From positions 580,943-644,942 of the forward strand of contig LNES01000003.1 in assembly GCA_001464115.1 (NCBI GenBank): a stretch of 64,000 bases of DNA, in the 5' to 3' direction. This stretch comes from Chlamydiae bacterium Ga0074140. GTDB lineage: Bacteria; Chlamydiota; Chlamydiia; Chlamydiales; Rhabdochlamydiaceae. Position numbers and translations under genes: made by a program. Under the pieces are notes generated by a model, which did no database searches, was not told the origin of the DNA, and saw only the letters and a program-made list of their open reading frames with translations. The stretch's first letter is position 1. Each line of letters starts with the position of its first letter. Below, piece by piece: positions 8,624-16,774 of the stretch.

Positions 8624-9964
8624 ATGGCTTCGAATGTGAATTCAGCACAGCCGGAAGCAGATGTGTGGAGGCTTGCTCTCACATCTTCTCTTACTGATGG
8701 TGATGGAGAATCGCTCGGAGAGTTGCTTAGCAAGGGCAGCGTTCCGTTTAACGCAACCTGTCCGTGGAAAGAAGGATCTCCAGTAGGAACTCTTGAGACC
8801 GCAATTGGACTTGGAGCTGCTCCTGAACTTGTACAGAGGCTGCTGGATGCGAAAGCGGCTCCAACCGTTTTTGAGAAGCCTGATGAACGAAGCGCACTGG
8901 ATAATGTGCTCCGAAATAAAAAGTATCCTGATGGGTTAGTGGTAAGGTTGCTGGATGCAAAAGCTCAGCCCACTCAACTAGGTGCCCTTGATGGATCTCC
9001 CTGTTCTCTGGATTTTGCACTTCAAGGTGGAAGATCTACTGAGATTCTTGAACTTTTCAGCAAAGCAATAGACTATGCGACGTTTATAAACTACAGTCGA
9101 AGCCGTTTACTAGGGGAGACTAACGAAGATTTAGAAGAAGCACAAAAGCAAACAAAAGAAGAGAGATCTGAACAATCGCAGCAGAAAATACGAGATTGCA
9201 ATTTTCATTTGGCCATCGTGAATAAAAAGAACGCAAAAACACTCAGATTATTGCTCGATCAAAAGGCGCAGCCTACAAGTCAAAATTTCGACGCCGTATT
9301 TGGGTTTTATCCAAAAAAACGGAGAGAAAAGATTGTAAGGCTTCTTCTGAATGCGGGGGTAAAGCCAACTGAGAGCTCTCTCAATCACGCGCTTTTTCGC
9401 GGTCCCGACGCCGCTGTAAGTATGCTTCTTCGGAGCGGGGTAAGAGTTTCTCAAGAGTCATCAAATCTACTTGAAGACGCAATCCAATCTGGTCGTTCAG
9501 CGGAAGTTCTTCAGCAATTAATAGATGCAGGGGGAACTCTTCCTGAAACTGCTATTTTTTCTGCACTGGCTCGTGGATCCGATGAGACGGTCATTCGTTT
9601 CTTGCTTGGAAAGGGGCAAAGACTCGATTCAAAATTAACTCTCGATGAGATACCCGTCGCTCTGGCTGCCATCGAAAAACCTCCCTATTCGCCAGAGTTA
9701 ATGCAACTTCTCGAATCCACTCTTCCTCTTGAGATGCCGATGGAAGCTCCAGCCGAGCAATTAGTTGAGCCTCCGGCTTTAGAGCAGCCAGACGAAAACC
9801 ACCAGGCTGGCGAGAGAGAGTTCCGCGCGCGTTACGAATCGCTAGGAGAAGAAAGAGGATTTTTGAGCTATCTCCTTGCTCCGATTATCGGGCTATGCAG
9901 CTGTATCGGTTCGATCTTCTCGTGCGTCTACGACTTCTTTTTTAGCGAGGATGAAGATCTTTAA
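8624..9964 (+). CDS. Ankyrin-like repeat protein, array member 7
   Basis: 446 aa; PFNATCPWKEGSPVGTLETAIGLGAAPELVQRLLDAKAAPTVF and further repeats; type-B tail GFLSYLLAPIIGLCSCIGSIFSCVYDFFF. Confidence 0.82.
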   Translation: MASNVNSAQPEADVWRLALTSSLTDGDGESLGELLSKGSVPFNATCPWKEGSPVGTLETAIGLGAAPELVQRLLDAKAAPTVFEKPDERSALDNVLRNKKYPDGLVVRLLDAKAQPTQLGALDGSPCSLDFALQGGRSTEILELFSKAIDYATFINYSRSRLLGETNEDLEEAQKQTKEERSEQSQQKIRDCNFHLAIVNKKNAKTLRLLLDQKAQPTSQNFDAVFGFYPKKRREKIVRLLLNAGVKPTESSLNHALFRGPDAAVSMLLRSGVRVSQESSNLLEDAIQSGRSAEVLQQLIDAGGTLPETAIFSALARGSDETVIRFLLGKGQRLDSKLTLDEIPVALAAIEKPPYSPELMQLLESTLPLEMPMEAPAEQLVEPPALEQPDENHQAGEREFRARYESLGEERGFLSYLLAPIIGLCSCIGSIFSCVYDFFFSEDEDL

Positions 9965-9986
9965 TTCGACAAGAGCCTCTTAAATC

Positions 9987-10010
9987 TATCTCGGTGTGCT
10001 CGGTGTTTGA
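9987..10010. repeat. Partial copy of palindromic repeat family 3 ('tatctcggtgtgctcggtgttt')
   Basis: Matches the arm of the full element at 40932-41043. Confidence 0.5.
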
Positions 10011-10047
10011 ATTCTTCGAAAAAGTCAGGCCATGCTAGAATGTCTCC

Positions 10048-11805
10048 ATGATTCAAGCAGATAATCTTACACACTCCTATGGAGGCGAACTGGTCTTTGA
10101 GGGCGCCTCATTTACCATTGGCACTGGTGAGCGGTGCGGGCTTGTGGGCCGCAATGGCTCGGGGAAGACCACACTTCTTCGCCTTCTCACACGTCAGGAA
10201 GAACCCGATAAGGGGAGGCTCTCTTTCTCAAGGGGATATCGAATCGGGTATCTCGATCAGCATATTCGCTTCTCGCGACCGACAGTTTTGGAGGAGGCTC
10301 TTCTCGGGTTAAAAGAGGAAGAGAGCGAAGCCGCGTACAAGGCGGAGAAGCTACTGTTTGGTCTTGGGTTTACGGAAGAGCAGATGGATCTGGATCCGGC
10401 GCTCTTGTCGGGTGGGTACCATTTGCGTTTGCATTTAGCGAAGGTGCTTCTCTCTGAACCAGATTGTCTGCTTCTCGACGAACCGACAAACTACTTAGAT
10501 ATTCTCTCGATCCGCTTTTTAACACAGCTTTTGCAAGAGTGGAAAGGGGAGTTGATCCTCGTTTCGCACGATCGCGAGTTTCTGGATGAGGTGATCACAC
10601 ATACTTTGGGTATCCATCGCAAAAAGATGAAAAAGGTCGAGGGGACAACAGTCGACTATTTCAACCAGATTCTTTTGGATGAAGAGGTGTATGAGAAAAC
10701 ACGTGTCGGTCTTGAGAAGAAGCGCGCACATATGGAGTCCTTCGTAGAGCGCTTCGGCGCAAAGGCCTCAAAAGCGGGACAGGCGCGCTCGCGCAAGAAA
10801 ATGATCGAAAGAATTCCCGCACTCGAGGAGCTCAAAAAACTCTACTCCCTAGATTTTAACTTCCATGAGCGCCCCTTTCCTGGAGAGAAGATGGTCGACG
10901 TCAAGGGGATCAACTTTTTCTATGAAAAGGAGAAAGAGCTGATCCAAAATCTTTCCCTTGTCATCGAAAAGGGAGAGCGCATTGCCATTGTCGGGAAGAA
11001 CGGGTATGGAAAATCTACTCTCCTGCGGCTTCTTGCGCGCGAACTGACACCAGTAAAAGGAGAGATCGTTTTCTCTGATCAGGCCTCGATCGGCTATTTT
11101 GGACAGACGCATATTCAGCGACTTGCCGAAGATAGAACCATCGAGATGGAGATCAGTGAGGCGAACACGCGCCTTCCAACATCTGATGTTCGGCGGATTT
11201 GCGGGCAGATGATGTTCTCTGGTGATCTCGCTAAGAAGAGAGTTGGCGTTCTTTCTGGCGGAGAGAAGAGCCGAGTACTTCTAGGAAAAATTTTGGCAAA
11301 GCCATGCAATCTTCTTCTTCTCGATGAACCGACACACCATTTGGATATTGAATCGGTCGAAGCGCTCATTGATGCGCTCGAAGATTTTGAGGGAGCAGTT
11401 GTTCTCGTCACACACAGCGAGCTGATTCTAAAACGCCTTCATCTCGACAAGCTCATTGTTTGCCATCAGGCAAAGCAGCAGCTCTTTCTCGGCAGCTATG
11501 AGGAGTTTCTCGAAAAGATCGGGTGGGAAGAAGAGGAGGAGAGTGCTCCCAAAAAAACTCTTTCAAAGCAAGAGATTGTGCAACCAAAGAGTTCAAAATC
11601 TTTAGAGAAAGAGATCTTGCGTCTGGAAGAGAAGCTTCTCGCTCTTGAAATCGCCCAAGAAGAGGATTTTACTCTTCTTGCCGATGCTTCAGCACGGAAA
11701 GACCTTCACAAAATCCAAGAGCTCACCAAGCGCACGCGTGAGCGCAGCATTGAGATCGAGCAGATGCATGGGAAAATAAAAAAGGCGCGGAGTCCCGCGC
11801 CGTAG
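10048..11805 (+). CDS. ABC-F family ATPase (duplicated ATP-binding cassette, Uup/EttA-like)
   Basis: Two Walker A motifs (GRNGSGKTT, GKNGYGKST), two signature motifs (LSGGYHLRLHLAKVLL, LSGGEKSRVLLGKIL), C-terminal coiled coil. Confidence 0.93.
   Translation: MIQADNLTHSYGGELVFEGASFTIGTGERCGLVGRNGSGKTTLLRLLTRQEEPDKGRLSFSRGYRIGYLDQHIRFSRPTVLEEALLGLKEEESEAAYKAEKLLFGLGFTEEQMDLDPALLSGGYHLRLHLAKVLLSEPDCLLLDEPTNYLDILSIRFLTQLLQEWKGELILVSHDREFLDEVITHTLGIHRKKMKKVEGTTVDYFNQILLDEEVYEKTRVGLEKKRAHMESFVERFGAKASKAGQARSRKKMIERIPALEELKKLYSLDFNFHERPFPGEKMVDVKGINFFYEKEKELIQNLSLVIEKGERIAIVGKNGYGKSTLLRLLARELTPVKGEIVFSDQASIGYFGQTHIQRLAEDRTIEMEISEANTRLPTSDVRRICGQMMFSGDLAKKRVGVLSGGEKSRVLLGKILAKPCNLLLLDEPTHHLDIESVEALIDALEDFEGAVVLVTHSELILKRLHLDKLIVCHQAKQQLFLGSYEEFLEKIGWEEEEESAPKKTLSKQEIVQPKSSKSLEKEILRLEEKLLALEIAQEEDFTLLADASARKDLHKIQELTKRTRERSIEIEQMHGKIKKARSPAP
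11776..11801 (-). terminator. Intrinsic terminator for the minus-strand gene 11808-12185, lying inside the 3' end of the convergent ABC-F CDS
   Basis: On the minus strand: GGCGCGG GACT CCGCGCC followed by TTTTTTATTTTCC. Confidence 0.7.
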
Positions 11806-11807
11806 AA

Positions 11808-12185
11808 TTACTGCTTGTTTTTTGGAGTGGGGACGTTGTCGTAAAGAAGAACGTTGAGATTTGGACGTTGTTCCGTCATTTGTTGTACTAGCCTTTCGAA
11901 ACGAGCTATTCGAACCCTGGAAGCATCCACACTATTCATCTCTTCTGGCTCAAATGTGAATACATGTGACTTATGGGGACGGGCGCGAACTGTTGGGCAA
12001 TCATCCGAGCTGGTTGTTGCGCTCTCTTTATTTTCTTTCGGATCTAGAGTCTTCAAGACGAGAGTTTTGGTCTTGGTTGCACCTGCCATAAGAGGACTAT
12101 CCGGGCTATTTGGCGCATCCAGGGTTTCATCAAGACCGGCGAATACCGATTTCCGTCTTGCATCTACTTGATTTATTGATGACAT
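11808..12185 (-). CDS. Hypothetical 125 aa hydrophilic protein
   Basis: Complete ORF with its own terminator and AT-rich upstream region; no recognised domain. Confidence 0.6.
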   Translation of the reverse strand: MSSINQVDARRKSVFAGLDETLDAPNSPDSPLMAGATKTKTLVLKTLDPKENKESATTSSDDCPTVRARPHKSHVFTFEPEEMNSVDASRVRIARFERLVQQMTEQRPNLNVLLYDNVPTPKNKQ

Positions 12186-12213
12186 AATTTTTCCTTTATT
12201 AGTTTAATAATTG

Positions 12214-12234
12214 TAATTAACTTAATGTTAATTA
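12214..12234. promoter_or_regulatory. Perfect 8-bp AT-rich inverted repeat (taattaac-ttaat-gttaatta) upstream of the 125 aa ORF
   Basis: Read directly; may be an operator or 5' leader hairpin. Confidence 0.35.
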
Positions 12235-12298
12235 AAGGAAATTATACCACAAAAGCGCGCGGTTAGCAACTTTTCCTAAGTTATTTTTATTAAGGATC

Positions 12299-12685
12299 TT
12301 AGGTTTTTGCAATGCAGGAGATTTCGATCAGAACATCCATGGGAAGCCGAGCGGCTTGGATAGTTTGTCTTGCGGGCTTAATCTCGTGGGGAAATTTTTC
12401 AGCGTAAAGAGCGTTCATCTCTTTGAACTGCTGAAGATCTTTCATGAAGACCTCTGTTTTTACGACATTTTTCCAAGAGAGGCCTGCGGCATGTAGGACC
12501 GCTTCGATGTTGGCGAGGACCTGGCGCGTTTGCGCCTCGATCGTTGCCTCTACGAGCTTTCCTGTTTTGGGATCCAGGGGAATCTGCCCTGAAACAAATA
12601 AGAGACCTGCCGCTTCTACGGCTTGTGAGTAGGGACCAATCGCTGCTGGAGCATGTTCTGTTTGGATCTTTTTCATGCAAAACAT
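12299..12685 (-). CDS. ridA: RidA/YjgF family enamine/imine deaminase (start may be the internal ATG at 12676)
   Basis: APAAIGPYSQAVEAAGLLFVSGQIPLDPKTG...QTRQVLANIEAVLHAAG...ARQTIQAARLPMDVLIEI. Confidence 0.93.
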   Translation of the reverse strand: MFCMKKIQTEHAPAAIGPYSQAVEAAGLLFVSGQIPLDPKTGKLVEATIEAQTRQVLANIEAVLHAAGLSWKNVVKTEVFMKDLQQFKEMNALYAEKFPHEIKPARQTIQAARLPMDVLIEISCIAKT

Positions 12686-12764
12686 AGTAGCAGGATTGCA
12701 CTTTGATGCAAATTCTTGCTTTCTGTTACTGTGTTCGAAGATATAGCTAACAGGGGAGAGCTCG

Positions 12765-13223
12765 ATGAATCAGATCACAATTGCAGGACATCTCGGTGCA
12801 GATCCAGAGGTGCGTTTTACCTCTTCAGGACAGAAGGTCACAAGCCTTCGCGTTGCGGCAAAAGCGCGTCGAACATCAAAAGACAAAACAGACGATACGA
12901 TCTGGTGGCGTGTGACAGTTTGGGGAGAGCAGTTTGATAAGATGATCCCCCACTTCAAAAAAGGAAGCCCGATTATCGTGTTCGGCGAGCTCAGCAAACC
13001 CGAGATTTTTACAAACCGCGATGGCCAGCCTCAAGTCTCCATGAACATCACCGCTCTCAACTTGCAGTTTAGTCCATTTGGAAGAGCAGATCGTCCTGGT
13101 TCCGAAAGTCGCGAAGGCGGCGAGATGGGATACGGAGGAGGTCATTCAGGTGGAGGCGGAGAGTCCGCATACGGACAAGGAAAAGAGGAGCCTGCTCTCG
13201 TCGAAGATGAGATTCCCTTCTGA
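12765..13223 (+). CDS. ssb: Single-stranded DNA-binding protein
   Basis: OB-fold MNQITIAGHLGADPEVRFTSSGQKV, Gly-rich linker, acidic tip ALVEDEIPF. Confidence 0.96.
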   Translation: MNQITIAGHLGADPEVRFTSSGQKVTSLRVAAKARRTSKDKTDDTIWWRVTVWGEQFDKMIPHFKKGSPIIVFGELSKPEIFTNRDGQPQVSMNITALNLQFSPFGRADRPGSESREGGEMGYGGGHSGGGGESAYGQGKEEPALVEDEIPF

Positions 13224-14704
13224 TGATGAAGATACAACTCGCCAAAAGTTTTAAAGAGCGCAACAAGGCAGATGTTCTCCTTCTTCCCTTCTGGCAGGGA
13301 AAGAAGGGTGCGGAGCCTGCCTTTTCATTAAAACCCCTTCTCTCGCTTGTAAAGCTTCCTGTGGAATCCGGAGACTTTAAAGGAAAAGAGGGGGAGACGC
13401 AGTTTATCTATCTTCCACGTTTTCCAGAGAAGAGGATTCTTCTTGTTGGCCTTGGAAAAGAGAGCGATCTTTCGATGGAAAAGGTGCGCACAAGTTATGC
13501 CGCCGCCACAAGAGTGTGCCGCAGAAAAAAGTGCAAAACACTCAACATCCTCCATTTTAGCGCGGAGTTGGATCAAGCGTGTGTTTGCCGTGCCATCGGT
13601 GAGGGGATCTTTCTTGCCAACTATCTCTTTAGTTTTAAGGAGAAGGAGGAGGATCGCGAAGCGCGCATAGAGGCGCTCACTCTCGTTGGCTCTGACAAGA
13701 GATGTTTAGATGCGCTGATGAAAGCACAAAAGATAACAACGGCTGTTTGTTTCACACGTGATCTTGTGAATGGAAATGCGGACGATGTGAATGCGCAGCG
13801 TTTTGTACAAGAAGCTAAACAATTGGCTAAAGAGTTCTCCTCCATTCATGTAAAAGCGCTTGGGCAAAAAGAGCTAGAAAAAGAGAAGATGGGGCTTATG
13901 CTTGCGGTCAATCGCGGAGCTATGCAGGAACCTGCACTTATCCTCATGGAGTATCGAGGAGATCCTGGAAGCAAGGATGTCACGGCAATTGTTGGTAAGG
14001 GGATTACCTACGATACCGGAGGTCTGAACATCAAGCCTACGGGCAGCATGGAGACGATGAAGTGCGATATGGCCGGCGCCGGTGCAGTTCTCGGAACGAT
14101 GCGCGCCGCGGCTTCTCTTGGCCTTAAGAAAAATATCATCGGGGTCATTGCAGCGGCGGAGAATGCGATCGGACCCAAAAGTTACAAGCCAGGCGATGTC
14201 TTTCGCAGCCATAGCGGCAAAACGGTGGAGATCACGAATACCGATGCCGAAGGAAGACTAGTACTTGCAGATGCACTCTCTTACTTGCAAAAGCATCACA
14301 GAATTTCTCGTATCGTTGACCTTGCTACTCTAACCGGTGGTGTCGTCGTCGCTCTCGGTGAAGAGGTAACTGGATTTTTTTCCAACGAAGAAGACCTCGC
14401 TAAAGCGTTGACACATGCGGGTGAGAAGACATACGAGCGTCTCTGGCGCCTTCCTCTCCACCGCGAATACCTTGAGCCGATGAAATCTCCAATCGCCGAT
14501 CTCAGGAACTCAGGTGGTGGCCGCAAGGCGAGCCCAATTATGGGCGCGATCTTCCTGCAAGAGTTTATCGAAAAGGGGATGCCTTGGGCGCATCTCGATA
14601 TTGCTGGCACGGCGTTTTTGTCGGAGTTGCATAAGCCCTATCACACTGTGCATGGTACAGGTGTTGGTGTGCGCCTACTGATCGAATTTTTAGAAAACCT
14701 CTGA
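13223..14704 (+). CDS. pepA: Leucyl aminopeptidase (M17)
   Basis: VGKGITYDTGGLNIKPTGSMETMKCDMAGAGAVLG and NTDAEGRLVLADAL signatures. Confidence 0.96.
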   Translation: MMKIQLAKSFKERNKADVLLLPFWQGKKGAEPAFSLKPLLSLVKLPVESGDFKGKEGETQFIYLPRFPEKRILLVGLGKESDLSMEKVRTSYAAATRVCRRKKCKTLNILHFSAELDQACVCRAIGEGIFLANYLFSFKEKEEDREARIEALTLVGSDKRCLDALMKAQKITTAVCFTRDLVNGNADDVNAQRFVQEAKQLAKEFSSIHVKALGQKELEKEKMGLMLAVNRGAMQEPALILMEYRGDPGSKDVTAIVGKGITYDTGGLNIKPTGSMETMKCDMAGAGAVLGTMRAAASLGLKKNIIGVIAAAENAIGPKSYKPGDVFRSHSGKTVEITNTDAEGRLVLADALSYLQKHHRISRIVDLATLTGGVVVALGEEVTGFFSNEEDLAKALTHAGEKTYERLWRLPLHREYLEPMKSPIADLRNSGGGRKASPIMGAIFLQEFIEKGMPWAHLDIAGTAFLSELHKPYHTVHGTGVGVRLLIEFLENL

Positions 14705-14714
14705 CCGAAGTTTT

Positions 14715-14827
14715 TTGAGCGAGCCTAGGCGAGCTCTTTGGAGTGCGGCGCTATGCGCCGCCTTGGATTTGTTCAAGAAAGGGCGGCGCATAGCGCCGCA
14801 CTCCATGGAGCGCTCCGCGCTCAAAGA
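14715..14827. repeat. Dispersed palindromic repeat family 2, copy A
   Basis: 'ttggagtgcggcgctatgcgccgcc...gggcggcgcatagcgccgcactccatgga': long inverted arms with outer gagcg/cgctc. Confidence 0.85.
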
Positions 14828-14846
14828 AACGCCACGTGAAAAAGTT

Positions 14847-15695
14847 ATGAAGTTTCGAGTTGATCTTCCGCAAAAGCTTCTCGCTTTCCTTCGCGATAAG
14901 TGCGGAGCGCGATACTCTGTTAAACAGATTAAACGAGCGATCGATGGCAAGCGTTGTCTCGTCAACGGTAAGATCGAGCGGATCTCGACGCGGCTTTTAC
15001 AACCAGGCGATCGCGTGGAGATCGACCTCGCGGCAGAGGAGATTATTTCTCCTGAAATTCTCTTTGAAGATGCGTATCTACTCATCGTCGATAAGCCCGC
15101 TGGGGTGATCAGTGAGAACGCTGCTCTCAACGAACTTCTTCCAGATTATGCAGGGCAGCTTCTTCTCATCCATCGTCTTGATAAGGAGACCTCCGGCGCT
15201 CTCATGCTCGCAAAGAGTGCGGAGATGAAAGAACGGATGGTGGAGCTTTTCCGCGAAAAAAAAGTCTCCAAGACGTACCATGCGCTAGTTCATGGGAAGG
15301 TTGTAAAAAAGAAAGGAAAAATCGAAAGCTTCCTTGGAAAAAAAGGAGTCCACCACGGGCAGACGCTCTGGGGATCGAAGGAGAAGGGGAGAGAGCAGGA
15401 GCTCGCAATTACCCTTTGGGAATGTTTAAAGAGTGGTGAGAAGGCATCACTCCTTCTCTGCCAGCCGATTACGGGACGCACGCATCAATTAAGAGTCCAT
15501 CTAAGCGAGATGGGGCATCCGATCCTTGGCGATACCTTATATGGTAAATCTTTTACTTTTCTTCCTGCTCTGCGTAGGCAGCTTCTCCACGCCACTCTTC
15601 TGCGCTTTGTCCATCCCATCACCCAAAAAGAGGTTGAGATAAAGGCGCCGCTACCTGAAGCTTTTCTCCAAGCACAACATTTCCTAAGCCTGTGA
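14847..15695 (+). CDS. RluD-like pseudouridine synthase (S4 + PseudoU_synth)
   Basis: S4-like N-terminus MKFRVDLPQKLLAFLRDK; IVDKPAGVIS; LIHRLDKETSGALMLAKS; GRTHQLRVHLSEMGHPILGDTLYG. The upstream ORF extension lies in repeat family 2. Confidence 0.92.
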   Translation: MKFRVDLPQKLLAFLRDKCGARYSVKQIKRAIDGKRCLVNGKIERISTRLLQPGDRVEIDLAAEEIISPEILFEDAYLLIVDKPAGVISENAALNELLPDYAGQLLLIHRLDKETSGALMLAKSAEMKERMVELFREKKVSKTYHALVHGKVVKKKGKIESFLGKKGVHHGQTLWGSKEKGREQELAITLWECLKSGEKASLLLCQPITGRTHQLRVHLSEMGHPILGDTLYGKSFTFLPALRRQLLHATLLRFVHPITQKEVEIKAPLPEAFLQAQHFLSL

Positions 15696-16774
15696 AGATC
15701 TTAATTGTTAAAACCTCATCGATCGGAGATGTCCTCCATACCTTTCCTGTTCTGAGCTATCTCAGAAAGCGATTTCCTGCAGCACAGATCGACTGGGCGG
15801 TGGAAAAAGGGTGCGCTGAGCTTCTGCATGGCCATCCTCAGCTGAGCCGCATGCTTGTTCTCGATTCACGTGTCTGGCGAAAAACTCTTTTTTCTAAAAA
15901 AACCCGCTTGGAGATAAGTGAATTTTTTCGAACGCTCAGAGAAGAGGAGTATGATCTTCTGATCGACCTGCAGGGCAATAGTAAATCTGCCCTTGTGACA
16001 CTCTCTGCAAAAGCAAAAGAGAAGGTGGGCTTTGGGTGGAATGCTCTTCCTGAGAAACCCAACTGGCTTGTCACGACACACCGGTATAACCCTCCTGAAA
16101 ACCTCTCCGTACGCGAACGAAATCTGCATCTTGTGCAGAGCCATTTTCAAGACTTCACTGCTGAGGAGTTCTCTTCTCCACAACTGAAAATTTCCGAAGC
16201 CGAGGAAGTGCGCCTTGTGGAGATTCTTTCGAAGATGAGGGGAGAGAGGCTCATGATCTGCTTTGGTTCGAAGTGGAGAAATAAGCAGCTCGGTGAGGAA
16301 ACACTCTTCCCTCTCGTGAAAAAGATAGAAGAGCGACTTCATCCAGCCTTTCTCTTTATCTGGGGGAGTGAAACGGAAAAACGTCTCGCAGATAAGCTTC
16401 ACGAGCTCTTTCCTCGCGACAGTCAAAGTATTGGTGAACTTAGCCTAAGCCTTTGGCAAGCACTCATGGCTAAAATGCAGGGTGTTCTTGCTGTGGATTC
16501 TGCAGCTCTTCATCTCTGCGCAACGACAGAGACTCCTACGTTCAGTATTTTTGGTCCTTCTTCTTCCGCCTACTACAAACCAGAAGGGGAGGAACATCAA
16601 TGCGTGCAGGGGGAGTGTCCCTATGGCCAGATATTTGAAAAACGGTGTCAGAAGCTGCGTAGCTGTCCGACAGGAGCGTGTGTGCGTAATCTCAAAGTCG
16701 AAACACTATTTGCCCGCTTTAATCTCTGGTGGCAAAAACGAGAAAATCGTTATGATCGCTCTCATGATTTTTAG
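15692..16774 (+). CDS. waaC: Glycosyltransferase family 9, LPS heptosyltransferase-like
   Basis: GTG start; KILIVKTSSIGDVLHTFPVLSYLRKRFPAAQIDWAVEKGCAELL; later VLAVDSAALHLCATTETPTFSIFGPS. Confidence 0.85.
   Translation: MKILIVKTSSIGDVLHTFPVLSYLRKRFPAAQIDWAVEKGCAELLHGHPQLSRMLVLDSRVWRKTLFSKKTRLEISEFFRTLREEEYDLLIDLQGNSKSALVTLSAKAKEKVGFGWNALPEKPNWLVTTHRYNPPENLSVRERNLHLVQSHFQDFTAEEFSSPQLKISEAEEVRLVEILSKMRGERLMICFGSKWRNKQLGEETLFPLVKKIEERLHPAFLFIWGSETEKRLADKLHELFPRDSQSIGELSLSLWQALMAKMQGVLAVDSAALHLCATTETPTFSIFGPSSSAYYKPEGEEHQCVQGECPYGQIFEKRCQKLRSCPTGACVRNLKVETLFARFNLWWQKRENRYDRSHDF

Noticed and set aside
15866-16426. 186 aa minus-strand ORF
   Set aside because: Antisense to the heptosyltransferase gene; no recognisable domain.
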